From Mycolicibacterium sp. 018/SC-01/001 (GTDB lineage: Bacteria; Actinomycetota; Actinomycetes; Mycobacteriales; Mycobacteriaceae): a stretch of 64,000 nt of DNA. The stretch covers positions 1 to 64,000 of the forward strand of contig NZ_VKAA01000027.1 of assembly GCF_007096635.1 (NCBI RefSeq), given 5' to 3'. Shown here one piece after another: positions 1 through 8,874 of the stretch. Position 1 is the first letter of the stretch; each line of letters opens with the position of its first letter. The notes below the pieces were generated by a model. It saw nothing but the letters and a program-made list of their open reading frames with translations, was not told the DNA's origin and searched no databases. The position numbers and the translations under genes were made by a program.

Positions 1-127
1 GGTCGATCTCGGCGGCGATCTCCACGATCCGGGCATCGATCGCGTTGCGCTGTCCCGTCAGCTCCGCCAACTCCTCGCGCAACACCGACAACCGCTCATC
101 GATGGCACGAGAACTGATCGGAGACAT
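1..127 (-). CDS. Partial N-terminus, probable DUF222/HNH endonuclease-type protein
   Basis: An open frame on the minus strand starts at the ATG at 127 and runs off the left edge with no stop, giving 42 residues. The peptide begins MSPISSRAIDERLSVLREEL and continues as a charged helical segment containing ELTGQRNAIDARIVEIAAEI. That pattern is familiar from the N-terminus of mycobacterial DUF222 (13E12-repeat-type) proteins, which usually carry a C-terminal HNH nuclease domain. The nuclease part lies outside the window, so the assignment rests on the N-terminal helix alone. Any coiled-coil protein could look similar. Confidence 0.5.
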   Translation of the reverse strand, partial: MSPISSRAIDERLSVLREELAELTGQRNAIDARIVEIAAEID

Positions 128-172
128 GACCCCACACAACCACAGGCCACCGACAAGTCGCAGCCGTCGACC

Positions 173-1216
173 TCAGTGCACCCGAAAATCGTTGCCGCCC
201 AGCACTGTCGGGAATTGCTCGGCATCTTGCTCCTGCGGCTGGCCGAGCCCGATCCGGCTCACCTCGTCGAGGCTTTCGTAGTGGGCACCCAGGTCGACAT
301 CGAGTGCGGCGAGGTAATTGTCGAGCTGATCGACGGTTCGCGGACCGATGATCGGCACGATTCCGGTACTCGACCGGCGGGACCGCTCGAGCAGCCACGC
401 GATCGCCACCTGCGCGGCCGGCACAGCCAGCTCGTCGGCCGCTGCGAGCACCGCGTCGACGACCGCTGCCTTGTGCGGGTCGTCGTCGGTGTGTATCACC
501 CGGTTCCATGCCTGCAGGCGACCGGTTCCGCCGCTGCGGTACTTGCCGGTGAGCAGCCCTCCGCCCAACGGCGACCACAGCGCGGCACCCAATCCGAGCG
601 CTTCGACCATCGGCAGGTTGTCCCGGTCGGCACTGCGTTCGATGAGGCTGTACTCGATCTGCACGGCCGCGACCGGCGCCCAGCCACGGACCTCTGCCAG
701 CGTGGCACCGCGCGCCGTCAGCCACGCCGGGAAATTGGACAGGCCGACGTAGAGCACCTTGCCGGAGCTGACGAGATCGTCGAAGGTCCGCACGATCTCC
801 TCGATCGGCGTCACGAAATCGGGCCAGTGTACCCACAGCAGATCGATGTAATCGGTGTCGAGCCGGCGCAGACTGTGTTCCACCGAACGCACCATCGCTC
901 GCCTGTTGTTTCCCGTCTGCAGGACTCCGCTGCCCTCGGCCGTGCCGCCTACGGCGAATTTGGTGGCGATGCTGAACTGGTCGCGACGGCCCGCCAGCGC
1001 TCGTCCGAGGATCTCTTTGGACTCTCCCACCTGATAGCTGGCAGCGGTGTCGATGAACGTGCCGCCGGCCTCAGCGAAGCGGTCGACGATCGCACGGGCA
1101 GCCGGTTCCTCGGCGCCGTGACCCCACCGGGTTCCGAAGTTCCCCGCCCCGAGGGCCAGTGCCGAGATCCGCAGACCGTTGTTGCGGCCGAAGGTGAAGT
1201 GCTCCATTGGGAGCAC
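173..1216 (-). CDS. Aldo/keto reductase
   Basis: A 347-residue cytoplasmic NAD(P)H-dependent oxidoreductase of the aldo/keto reductase superfamily. The TIM-barrel catalytic set is visible: FIDTAASY places the catalytic Tyr near residue 61 with its Asp at 56, IATKF gives Lys86, and LLWVHWPD gives His130. The C-terminal part has the usual AWLLERS and VPIIGPRTVDQL cofactor-binding pattern. The length is normal for the family. The start may be the internal Met four codons downstream (1207), because MEHFTFGRNNGLRISAL is where the family typically begins. The substrate cannot be read from the sequence. It stands alone between the partial gene at the left edge and the divergent hydrolase gene. Confidence 0.9.
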   Translation of the reverse strand: MLPMEHFTFGRNNGLRISALALGAGNFGTRWGHGAEEPAARAIVDRFAEAGGTFIDTAASYQVGESKEILGRALAGRRDQFSIATKFAVGGTAEGSGVLQTGNNRRAMVRSVEHSLRRLDTDYIDLLWVHWPDFVTPIEEIVRTFDDLVSSGKVLYVGLSNFPAWLTARGATLAEVRGWAPVAAVQIEYSLIERSADRDNLPMVEALGLGAALWSPLGGGLLTGKYRSGGTGRLQAWNRVIHTDDDPHKAAVVDAVLAAADELAVPAAQVAIAWLLERSRRSSTGIVPIIGPRTVDQLDNYLAALDVDLGAHYESLDEVSRIGLGQPQEQDAEQFPTVLGGNDFRVH

Positions 1217-1332
1217 AAGTCAGCCCGGCCGAGGTTTATTTCGCACTGCTCGCCGTGGACACGGCACGGCAGCAGGCGCGCGGCCCCTGCCCGATGATGT
1301 GACACCATCGGTGCAGCGACGAGCGGAGGGTC

Positions 1333-3216
1333 ATGCCGGTATCGATATCGGTGGTCAGGGGGACGCAACCAGCCAAGCTGGTGGATGCGGCCGCCGAACT
1401 CGGGCGCACGTACACCGAGGTCCAGACCGTCATCGCCGGCGAGCGGGAGACCCTGTCGCATCTGCAGGACCACTGGAAGGGAGCCGCCGCCGAGGCGGCC
1501 ATCGCACGCGGCCTCAAGGACATCGCGATCCAGGAGCGGACCGCGATGCGCCTGCAGCAACTGCAATCGGCACTGCAGAACGCCGGTCTGCAGATGGGCG
1601 CTCTGCGCGACACGCTGCTCGACCTCGTGTCGTCGATCGAGAAGATGGGGTTCTCGGTGGCCGACGACGGCACCGTCACCCCGCATCAGTGGCTGATCGG
1701 CCGCTTCTTGGACAGCATCGCCCGCAACTTCACCACCGTGCTCGAGAAGATCCTCGAGCTGTTCACCGACCTCGACGAGAACACAGCGGCCGCCATCGAC
1801 CAGGCCGACGGCCCGAACCTGGACAATCCCACGGTCACGGTGGGCGGTCAGGACGTGCAGATCCCGTCGATGGACACCGCGCCTGCGGACGTCAAACAGT
1901 GGTGGGACAGTCTCACCGACCAGCAGCGCCAGGAGCTGATCGCCAAGCACCCGCCGATCCTGGGAAACCTCAACGGACTGCCCGCGGAGGTCCGCGACAA
2001 GGTCAACGTCGCGGTGATGGACGACGATCTGGACCGCGTGGAGAACACCGCGCGCCAGCACGGGGTGTCGGTCGACGACGTGAAGTCCGATCCCGGCCGC
2101 TTCGGGCTGTCCTCCGATGACGTGACCCGCTACGACAACGCCAAGCGCACGCAGGACGGCCTGCTGCACCAGATGGGCATCGACGGCGACGAACGCAACA
2201 ATCGCCGCTACAGCGACATCACCCCGCAGGAGCGGCTCGACCGCAACCTCCGGCCGACGATGCTGTGGGCTTATGAGCCAACGGCTTTCGACGGCAAGGG
2301 CCGGGCGGCTGTCTCGATCGGCAACCCGGACAAGTCCCCGAACACCGCCGTCATCGTGCCCGGCACCGGCTCGAGTGTGCGCGACGGGTGGCTCTCCGAC
2401 GGCCACAATGACGCCCGCAATCTCTACGACCAGTCGCTGCGGGCCGATCCGAACAATCCGACCGCGGTGATGTCGTGGATGGGCTACGACACCCCGGAGA
2501 GTTTCACCGATCCCAACATCGCGACTCCGGGCCTGGCGCGCACCGGCGGCGACGCGCTGGCCTGGGACGTCAACAGCTTCGGGGTGACTCACGACCCGTC
2601 GGTACCGCAACACACGACGGTCATCGGGCATTCGTACGGGTCGACGACGGTGGCGGATGCGTTCGCGCGCAGCGGGATGCAGGCCAACGATGCGGTACTG
2701 CTCGGCTGCCCGGGCACCGACGCCGCCCGCAGCGCCGCGGACTTCCACCTCAACGGCGGACAGGTGTACGTCGGCGACGCCTCCACCGATCCGGTCGGCA
2801 TGCTCGGGGAAGCCGGACCGGGACTACCCAACGCGCTCAACGACAAGCTGGGCAACATGATGGGCGTCTCGGCGGGGCTGGGCACCGACCCCGCCGGCCA
2901 GGACTTCGGATCGGTCAGGTTCCGCGCCGAGGTCGTCGGCGCGGACGGTATCGACCCCGCCGACCATTCGAACTACTACACGGTCGGTAGCGAGTCATTG
3001 CGCGGCATCACCGACATCGCGTCCGGCAACGCCGACCGCCTCGCCACCGACAATCTGATCGCCGAACACCGCCATCCGGTCACGGTGAGCACGCCCCGCG
3101 AGATCGACGTGCCCGTCATCGGCAAGGTGCCGATTCCCGGGGTCGACGTGCAGACCCCGATCATCTACGACCCCGAGTGGGACCGAGAGAATGTCACCAA
3201 TGACCATAGCTACTGA
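1333..3216 (+). CDS. Alpha/beta hydrolase (DUF1023-type) with WXG100-like N-terminal helices
   Basis: This 627-residue protein has an N-terminal helical region (about residues 1-120) with the spacing of a WXG100-like segment (DHWKGAAAEAA). A long linker follows, then a C-terminal alpha/beta hydrolase domain of the DUF1023 type common in mycobacteria. The nucleophile elbow is IGHSYGS, with Ser434, preceded by the strand HTTVIGH; a VPGTGSS oxyanion-type loop lies upstream. A GGAGGG ribosome site sits just before the ATG. The 3' end overlaps the following lipoprotein gene by 26 bases, so the two are probably co-translated. The family is thought to act at the cell envelope; a substrate is not known. 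Confidence 0.85.
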   Translation: MPVSISVVRGTQPAKLVDAAAELGRTYTEVQTVIAGERETLSHLQDHWKGAAAEAAIARGLKDIAIQERTAMRLQQLQSALQNAGLQMGALRDTLLDLVSSIEKMGFSVADDGTVTPHQWLIGRFLDSIARNFTTVLEKILELFTDLDENTAAAIDQADGPNLDNPTVTVGGQDVQIPSMDTAPADVKQWWDSLTDQQRQELIAKHPPILGNLNGLPAEVRDKVNVAVMDDDLDRVENTARQHGVSVDDVKSDPGRFGLSSDDVTRYDNAKRTQDGLLHQMGIDGDERNNRRYSDITPQERLDRNLRPTMLWAYEPTAFDGKGRAAVSIGNPDKSPNTAVIVPGTGSSVRDGWLSDGHNDARNLYDQSLRADPNNPTAVMSWMGYDTPESFTDPNIATPGLARTGGDALAWDVNSFGVTHDPSVPQHTTVIGHSYGSTTVADAFARSGMQANDAVLLGCPGTDAARSAADFHLNGGQVYVGDASTDPVGMLGEAGPGLPNALNDKLGNMMGVSAGLGTDPAGQDFGSVRFRAEVVGADGIDPADHSNYYTVGSESLRGITDIASGNADRLATDNLIAEHRHPVTVSTPREIDVPVIGKVPIPGVDVQTPIIYDPEWDRENVTNDHSY

Positions 3217-3757
3217 TATGCGGTTACGGCGCTGCGTCGCAGCGTCGTTCGTCATGCTCGCCGCCCTCACAGGAGGTTGCTCATCGATGTCGCCCACGCC
3301 ACGGGACAGCGCATCCCCCTCTCCCTCCGCGCAGGGCCTGCCCGACGCCGAGGCACGTGCGCAGGTCGTCGATGCAGCCAAGGAGATCGCCCGCGCGGCG
3401 AATCTGCGTGTCACCTATGCCACCTTCGAGTGGGAATGGTGCAACGACCAAGGGGAGCCGCCGTACCACGGTCGCGTCGACGTGGCCTATGAGGTGCCGG
3501 CCGGCACGCAGAGCGCAGCGATGGCCAAGCAGGTCGCGGCGGTCGCGGCCCGGCAGCCGGGATGGGCGCCCGGCCCACCGCCGGGACTCAACCCCTACGG
3601 CGAGGTCGTGCACAAGGGCGGCGTCATGGCGATCGCATCGGTGGGCAATTACCCCGAGCGTGGTGCGCTACAGATCTTCGGCGAATGCCGGAACATGACC
3701 GACCACCGCGACGACAGTGCACTGAAGGACATCACCGGCGAGGTGCGGGGCCACTGA
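3191..3757 (+). CDS. Putative lipoprotein, mycobacterial type
   Basis: The 188-residue product has a basic N-terminus, a hydrophobic stretch (residues 15-28) and a lipobox ALTGGC with the acylated Cys at residue 30, so it is predicted to be a membrane-anchored lipoprotein facing outward. The mature part contains an even alpha/beta region with TYATFEWEWCNDQGEPPYHG and is followed by a Cys in FGECRNM, possibly a disulfide pair. I recognise it only as a mycobacterial lipoprotein of unknown role. It overlaps the 3' end of the hydrolase gene and is likely expressed with it. The first ATG (3191) is used here; the in-frame ATG at 3200 is an equally possible start. Confidence 0.75.
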   Translation: MSPMTIATDMRLRRCVAASFVMLAALTGGCSSMSPTPRDSASPSPSAQGLPDAEARAQVVDAAKEIARAANLRVTYATFEWEWCNDQGEPPYHGRVDVAYEVPAGTQSAAMAKQVAAVAARQPGWAPGPPPGLNPYGEVVHKGGVMAIASVGNYPERGALQIFGECRNMTDHRDDSALKDITGEVRGH

Positions 3758-3773
3758 ACGGCACCGGGGCACC

Positions 3774-4169
3774 TCAGCGATCAGAGGCCGCCGACGAGAA
3801 GACCCAGGCCGTCACCCACACGATGGTGCCGACGATCAACAGTGCCCCCGGAATGTGGAACTTGAGGGTGTCCCCCTCCCCCAGCGCGGCCTGGATGAAC
3901 GAGTAGACGAACGCGATCCCGGCGACCACCACCGTCCACCAACCGCGGCGCCGGTAGAACGCGAGGCCCGCCAGAGCGGCCGTCAAACCGGCGGTGACGA
4001 CGTGCAGCGCGATCGCCGCGCCGCCGTGGACGTCCTTCAGTTCGTGCAACTGCACCAGTTCCCCTGCGGTCACGAACAGCACGATCACCACTACGACGGA
4101 AGCCACCGCGAACCCGCGGGCCGTGGTGAGGAATGCGTTGGCTGACGTCCCTGCGTTCGTCTCCGGCAT
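3774..4169 (-). CDS. Small integral membrane protein, unknown function
   Basis: A 131-residue hydrophobic protein with four likely membrane segments: about residues 17-36, 48-68, 75-92 and 104-124. The loops are short, with ELHELKDVHGGAA between the first two helices and FYRRRGWW between the second and third. No catalytic motif is visible. It is convergent with the lipoprotein gene, with only 16 bases between the stops. The N-terminal MPETNAGTSANAF is polar and probably cytoplasmic. Function unknown. Confidence 0.7.
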   Translation of the reverse strand: MPETNAGTSANAFLTTARGFAVASVVVVIVLFVTAGELVQLHELKDVHGGAAIALHVVTAGLTAALAGLAFYRRRGWWTVVVAGIAFVYSFIQAALGEGDTLKFHIPGALLIVGTIVWVTAWVFSSAASDR

Positions 4170-4302
4170 GGCAACCCTTTCGGTCGTCGGTGGTCCACCG
4201 ACAATATGCCGAGACCGAGCCTAACCCAGGTGTTCCACACGCGTTTCACAGCGGAAACACACCATGGGAACACCTTTCGTACCGCTGACGAGAGGTGCAC
4301 AG

Positions 4303-5655
4303 ATGTCCGACATCGCGCGAGACGCCGCAGAAGCCCTGTGGACGGGGCTGGGGCGGCGGGATTTCCTGCGCGCGGTAGCCGCGGTGGGCGCCGGGACCGG
4401 CGTCGCCGGTGTCGCTGCCGCATGTTCCTCGACCACCTCGTCGCCGGCGTCGCCGTCGGCCACTGCAGGCAGCTTCACCGTCCTGCAACCGGGTCAGGGC
4501 GACCCCACCGGTGATCACTACCTCCAGTCGCGCCCCGACGAGGTGCTGTGGGGCTACGTGCCGACCGTGCACGCCGGCCCCGTGCTGCAGATGACGTCGG
4601 GCCAGACCGTCAGCATCGACGCCGTCAGCCACGAGGGCATTCTCGAAGATCAGGGCCGCAACCCGGTCGAGTACTTCGGCGGGCACGGCGTCGCCGAAGC
4701 CGACGTGCTCGCCGATGCGGTCGCCATCGCCTCGGACTACCGCAGGACACCGCGCGACTTCGACAAGGACGGCCCGCACATCGTCACCGGGCCGGTCTTC
4801 GTCGAGGGAGCGCAGCAGGGCGATGTGTTGAAAATCGAAGTGCTGGAGGCGATCCCGCGCGTGCCGTACGGCGTGGTGTCCAGCAGGCACGGGAAGGGTG
4901 CGCTCGGTCGCACGTCGGACGGCAGCCCGCCTGCCGGTGTGACACTGGCGGAGGTCATGCCCCCGACGGCCACTGACGGGCGCGCGAACGACGATCCCGC
5001 CCGCTACGGAAACGTCTCGACGTTCACCGCCGTCGAGGACGATCACGGTGTGATGACCTATGGCACCGCGCGGGTGCGGTTTCCACTGCGGCCGTTCATG
5101 GGCATGATGGGCGTCGCGTATTCGCAGGACACCGAATTGACCGCGGCGAGCGCCAATTCGATCCCACCGACCGTCGGTGGCGGCAACATCGACATCCGCC
5201 TGCTCGGTCCCGGGTCGACGTTCTATTTGCCCGTCTTCGCTGAGGGAGCGCTGTTCTACGTCGGCGATCCGCACATGGCGATGGGTGACGGTGAGGTCGC
5301 ACTCACCGCGATGGAGGGGTCGCTGCGCGGTACGTACCGGTTGACGGTGTGCAAGCCGGGCTCGGGTGACGCTCCGTCGGTGTCCTACCGCTACCCGTTC
5401 GCCGAGACGGCGGATGCCTGGGTGCCGATCGGGTTGTCGGACCCCGACGGCTCTGTCGGCGGGCAGGACAGCGACCTCGACGTGGCGATGCGGCGGGCCG
5501 TGGTGAACGCGCTGGACTTCCTGGAGACCGACCGAGGGATGGATCGCGCGACGGCCTATGCGTATCTGTCCGCCGCGGCGGACTTCTGCGTATCGCAGGT
5601 GGTGGATCGCACGGTCGGCGTGCACGGACAGGTGTACAAGGCGCACTTCGCCTGA
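4303..5655 (+). CDS. Tat-exported acetamidase/formamidase family lipoprotein
   Basis: A 450-residue protein. The N-terminus has a twin-arginine motif GLGRRDFLRAVAAVGAG followed by a lipobox-like VAAAC (Cys41), so it should be folded in the cytoplasm, exported by Tat and lipid-anchored. The rest matches the acetamidase/formamidase (FmdA/AmdA) fold, with the early MTSGQTVSIDAVSHEG strand, VEGAQQGDVLKIEVL, and NIDIRLLGPGSTFYLPVF, then a C-terminal helical tail. Known family members hydrolyse small amides to ammonia and an acid. I chose the ATG at 4303 because AGAGG lies seven bases upstream; an in-frame ATG at 4264 would add 13 residues. Exported versions are unusual for this normally cytoplasmic family. 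Confidence 0.85.
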   Translation: MSDIARDAAEALWTGLGRRDFLRAVAAVGAGTGVAGVAAACSSTTSSPASPSATAGSFTVLQPGQGDPTGDHYLQSRPDEVLWGYVPTVHAGPVLQMTSGQTVSIDAVSHEGILEDQGRNPVEYFGGHGVAEADVLADAVAIASDYRRTPRDFDKDGPHIVTGPVFVEGAQQGDVLKIEVLEAIPRVPYGVVSSRHGKGALGRTSDGSPPAGVTLAEVMPPTATDGRANDDPARYGNVSTFTAVEDDHGVMTYGTARVRFPLRPFMGMMGVAYSQDTELTAASANSIPPTVGGGNIDIRLLGPGSTFYLPVFAEGALFYVGDPHMAMGDGEVALTAMEGSLRGTYRLTVCKPGSGDAPSVSYRYPFAETADAWVPIGLSDPDGSVGGQDSDLDVAMRRAVVNALDFLETDRGMDRATAYAYLSAAADFCVSQVVDRTVGVHGQVYKAHFA

Positions 5656-5679
5656 GGCCGTCGGGCTAGGCTGGATGCC

Positions 5680-6312
5680 ATGGCCGGCAGGATGTCCGAG
5701 CGGCGCACCGCGGACACGATCTCCAACTTTGTTGCAGCGCAGAGGTATACGCGGGACGAGGTGTTCTCCGATGCCGATCCGGTACCGGCCCGACCCGGTG
5801 CGCACGGCTGGTGGTTCCGGGAGATTCCGGGCGGCATCGACGTCTCCGGATGCGAGCAGCGCGACGGCTGGACGCTGCTCTACGTCGGGGTGAGCCCCGG
5901 CCCTCCGCGCGCCGACGGGAAACCGCACACGCCGCAGGATCTGCGCAAGCGCATCCGCTACCACTTCGGCGCGGGCAACGCCGGAGCCGACGGCTCGACC
6001 CTGCGCAAGTCGCTGGGCGTCCTGCTCGGTCCCGAGTTGGGATTCGCCTTGCGCCGGGTGGGATCGGGCAGGCGGCAGACCTTCGCCGGTGGCGAAGCGA
6101 TCCTGACTCGGTGGATGGCAGAGAACGTGACGGTGTCGTGGGTGCTGCACCCGGAACCGTGGCATGTGGAGGCGAAACTGCTCAAGGCAGTGGAGCTGCC
6201 GCTGAATCTGCAGGGCAACGAGCGCAATGCGTTCGCACCGGAGCTGAAGCGGCTGCGGCGCGACGCCGCGGTGAAGGCGGCCAAGATGCGGGTGCTCGCG
6301 GAGTGGAACTGA
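5680..6312 (+). CDS. GIY-YIG nuclease family protein
   Basis: A 210-residue protein with a GIY-YIG-like core: WTLLYVGVSPG corresponds to the second half of the signature (YVG in place of YIG), followed by LRKRIRYHFGAGNAGADGST with the conserved Arg helix, then RKSLGVLL. The Glu-containing C-terminal part (LHPEPWHVEAKLLK) fits the metal-binding Glu region. Such proteins cleave DNA, but stand-alone actinobacterial versions are not characterised. The first G-I-Y element is not obvious, so activity is uncertain. The start at 5680 lacks a strong ribosome site; ATG 5692 is an alternative. Confidence 0.75.
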   Translation: MAGRMSERRTADTISNFVAAQRYTRDEVFSDADPVPARPGAHGWWFREIPGGIDVSGCEQRDGWTLLYVGVSPGPPRADGKPHTPQDLRKRIRYHFGAGNAGADGSTLRKSLGVLLGPELGFALRRVGSGRRQTFAGGEAILTRWMAENVTVSWVLHPEPWHVEAKLLKAVELPLNLQGNERNAFAPELKRLRRDAAVKAAKMRVLAEWN

Positions 6313-6361
6313 CGTCTGCCGCGAGCTGCCGATCCCCCGTTCACAGGGCCCGGACATGTGA

Positions 6362-6400
6362 CTGACGGCTGCGTCAGCAAGGGATTCCCCCGATTCCCTT
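6362..6400 (+). terminator. Two adjacent hairpins after the GIY-YIG gene
   Basis: Between the GIY-YIG stop and the next gene there is CTGAC/GTCAG (6362-6377) and then AAGGGATTC-CCCC-GATTCCCTT (6379-6400), which pairs eight of nine positions. No T tract follows, so these could end transcription in the mycobacterial style or serve as a regulatory site for the secreted protein gene downstream. Confidence 0.35.
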
Positions 6401-6452
6401 CACAGGGATCTCCCAGCATGATCAGCAAATGACTCGACGGGGAGAGCAGCCG

Positions 6453-8870
6453 ATGACATCAGAACGAGCACGAGACATGTACATCGGCCGGGTGGGTGCG
6501 CTTGCCCTCGCCTTGGGTATCGGTTCCGCGATCGTGGCGGTGCCCGGTGTCGCCTGGGCCGAGCCCGACAGCACGAGCGCCACGTCACAGAACGCCACCA
6601 GTCCCTCTGCGGGCACGGCTGCCGAGAAACTCTCGCGACCCCGACTGTTCAAGAACCGCCCGGCGAAGGATGCACCCGCGGCGGACAGCTCGGATGCCGA
6701 CGATCCCGTCACCGACCTCCCGACGTCGAAGAAGAAGCGGCCCGCCCTGACGCGGAGCACGAGCCGGGCGGAGAAGGCCACCGAACCTGACACCAACGAG
6801 GCCGAGACGATCGAGCGGCCGTCGGTCGCGCCAACGGCAACAGATGACGACCCAGTCGAGACCACACCGCCCGCCGAGGCTGAGTCCGCGACGGCACCTG
6901 ACAAGACCGACCCGCCGCCGGCAACCGGCGCGGACACGGCCCCGGAACCGCTGCGTCCGCTCGCGAAAGCGCTGACCACGCTGTTCACCCCGAGAGCGCT
7001 GACCTCCGAGGACGACGCCCCCGACTCCCCCGCGGCGTCGTCTGCCCTGCTGTGGACGGTGCTCGCCTCGGTCCGTCGCCAACCGACCGACGAGATCCTT
7101 ACTGCGACAAACGCGTCCGGTGTCGTGGCGTCGCGGAGGGTGCAGGCCGCCGCGGTCGAGACCTTCCCGGGCAACGCCTACCAGTCCCCGATCGTGGCAG
7201 CGGACGGCACGACCTACCTGGCCACGTACGACGTCAACACCGGCAGCACCGTGTCGATCATCGACCGCGACGGGCAGGTGCTCGCCACCAGTGGCACGAT
7301 CGACGGTTTCGTGCGCGGTGGCGCGGTGACGCGCCCGGACGGCTCACTGATCGTGGTCACCGCCGCGCTGCGCGGCAACCGGTCGACGATCCGGTCGATC
7401 GACAGCGATGGCACGGTGACCAACCTCGCGACCGTGAGCGGTGTTCCCGACCTGCAGGTGCGGACGGGAGCCGACGGGTCGCTGTATTTCAGCACCCGTC
7501 GCCCGAATCCGTTCGACCCCTTCGGAACCCTGCCCAATCGCTACTACCGGATCTCGCCCACGAACACGGTGCAGTCGCTGCCGTACAACACATCGCTGTC
7601 GCTGACGCCGGACGGGGGCGCGTACCTGGTGTCGCGGCAGGGTGCGAGCTCGACCCTGAGGGTGTACACGCCCACCGGCAACCGGACCATCTTCCTCCCG
7701 TTCGGCGCGACCGCCGGCAGCCCGATCGTCGGCCAGGACGGCACCGTGTACGTCACCGCGGCTCAACGAGGCTTGTTCGGTACCAAGACAACTCGCGTGT
7801 ACACGTTGGATGGGACCACGAGCACGACGAGCACCGTGACCGGCTTGCCGGGGGCGACGGTCGTCACCGCCGACGGTCTCTATCTCGAGACGTTCACCTT
7901 CCCCGGTACCACCGATCCCGGAACCGGGACCACCTACATCTCGATGATCACCGCGGATGGCGCGCGGACGTCCGATCCGATCACCGGACGCCTCGCGGGA
8001 TTCACCTTCCAGGTGACCGACGACGGCACCGTCTATGCGCCGCTGCTCGACCCGTCGTCGTCGGCCACCGGGCGCGTCGCCGTCGTCTCCCCCGACGGCG
8101 CAGTCACCACCGCGACGCTGCCGGGACCGATCGTGACCCGGACCGTCCGCACCGATGGCGCGGCGACGACCGGCTCGCAGAACGTCGGCTACGTCAACTA
8201 CCGCGCCGGGGGCATCGACCATGTGGCCGTCCTCGATCCTGACGGCACCATCGCCCGCACCATCGACCTACCGGCCGGGGCGACGGCCAGCACGGTGTTC
8301 TTCGGACCCGACGGCGCCGCCTTCCAGCTGCTCGACTACCGCGGTCCCGAGGGACAGACCACCGCGCGGCAGCTCATCGCGCTCGAGACCGGGACACTGA
8401 CCGAGGTCGTGCAGGGCGGAACCGCCCCCGGGTCGTTCGACGTGGTTTTCGGCCCCGACGGCGTGGGCTACTTCCTCACCAGCGGCGACTCCACCACCAC
8501 CAAAGTCCTCGGATTCGACAGCTCGGGCGCCACCGTCGTACCGCTGTCGACCTTCGTCCAGCCCGTCGACGCCCAGACCAACGACGGGGACTTCCCCGAG
8601 AACCAGTACCTGTCCTTCGCGCCCGATGGCACCGCGTACGTCCTCGACTACACAGTCCAACCGACCGCCGGTGTGTACGCGCTGACATCGTCCGGGGCGC
8701 AACTGGTCCAACCGATCGATCGCGCCGGCGGCGTACGCGCTACCGCCCCGACGTTCAGCAAAGATGGCACAACGGGTTTCGTGACCATCGCCGACGGCCC
8801 CGGCCCCGGCCCCGGCCCCGGCCCCGGCGGCATACTGCTGTACAGCTTCCCGACCGTGAGCACGCTCTGA
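6453..8870 (+). CDS. Large secreted protein with low-complexity linker and beta-propeller-like repeats
   Basis: The 805-residue product carries a signal peptide (hydrophobic residues 11-30, cleavage after AWA at about 36). Residues 37-220 are a disordered Ala/Pro/Thr/Asp-rich linker. From about residue 230 to the end there are repeated blade-like units marked by motifs such as SPIVAADGTTYL, GSPIVGQDGTVYVT and FQVTDDGTVYAPL, spaced 40-60 residues apart. These resemble PQQ- or NHL-type beta-propeller blades with a (D/P)DG(T/S)-Y signature. It ends with a (GP)n tract. ATG 6453 is preferred over ATG 6429 because GGGGAGAGC lies just upstream of it. It is a predicted extracytoplasmic scaffold or binding protein; its ligand is unknown. 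Confidence 0.7.
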   Translation: MTSERARDMYIGRVGALALALGIGSAIVAVPGVAWAEPDSTSATSQNATSPSAGTAAEKLSRPRLFKNRPAKDAPAADSSDADDPVTDLPTSKKKRPALTRSTSRAEKATEPDTNEAETIERPSVAPTATDDDPVETTPPAEAESATAPDKTDPPPATGADTAPEPLRPLAKALTTLFTPRALTSEDDAPDSPAASSALLWTVLASVRRQPTDEILTATNASGVVASRRVQAAAVETFPGNAYQSPIVAADGTTYLATYDVNTGSTVSIIDRDGQVLATSGTIDGFVRGGAVTRPDGSLIVVTAALRGNRSTIRSIDSDGTVTNLATVSGVPDLQVRTGADGSLYFSTRRPNPFDPFGTLPNRYYRISPTNTVQSLPYNTSLSLTPDGGAYLVSRQGASSTLRVYTPTGNRTIFLPFGATAGSPIVGQDGTVYVTAAQRGLFGTKTTRVYTLDGTTSTTSTVTGLPGATVVTADGLYLETFTFPGTTDPGTGTTYISMITADGARTSDPITGRLAGFTFQVTDDGTVYAPLLDPSSSATGRVAVVSPDGAVTTATLPGPIVTRTVRTDGAATTGSQNVGYVNYRAGGIDHVAVLDPDGTIARTIDLPAGATASTVFFGPDGAAFQLLDYRGPEGQTTARQLIALETGTLTEVVQGGTAPGSFDVVFGPDGVGYFLTSGDSTTTKVLGFDSSGATVVPLSTFVQPVDAQTNDGDFPENQYLSFAPDGTAYVLDYTVQPTAGVYALTSSGAQLVQPIDRAGGVRATAPTFSKDGTTGFVTIADGPGPGPGPGPGGILLYSFPTVSTL
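8796..8825 (+). repeat. Five tandem GGCCCC hexamers in coding sequence
   Basis: The hexamer GGCCCC is repeated five times without interruption and encodes a Gly-Pro run near the C-terminus of the secreted repeat protein. Each slipped unit would add or remove one Gly-Pro pair while keeping the frame. Confidence 0.9.
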
Positions 8871-8874
8871 CAAC

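Noticed and set aside
176-1297. Long plus-strand frame opposite the aldo/keto reductase
   Set aside because: It is an antisense shadow of a gene with complete catalytic residues; its product is Arg/Asp-rich with no family.
949-2748. 599-residue minus-strand frame across the hydrolase gene
   Set aside because: It is the high-GC shadow of the DUF1023-type hydrolase, and its product has no recognisable domain.
4246-6357. 703-residue minus-strand frame across the amidase-like and GIY-YIG genes
   Set aside because: It spans two well-supported plus-strand genes and reads as low-complexity Arg/His sequence.
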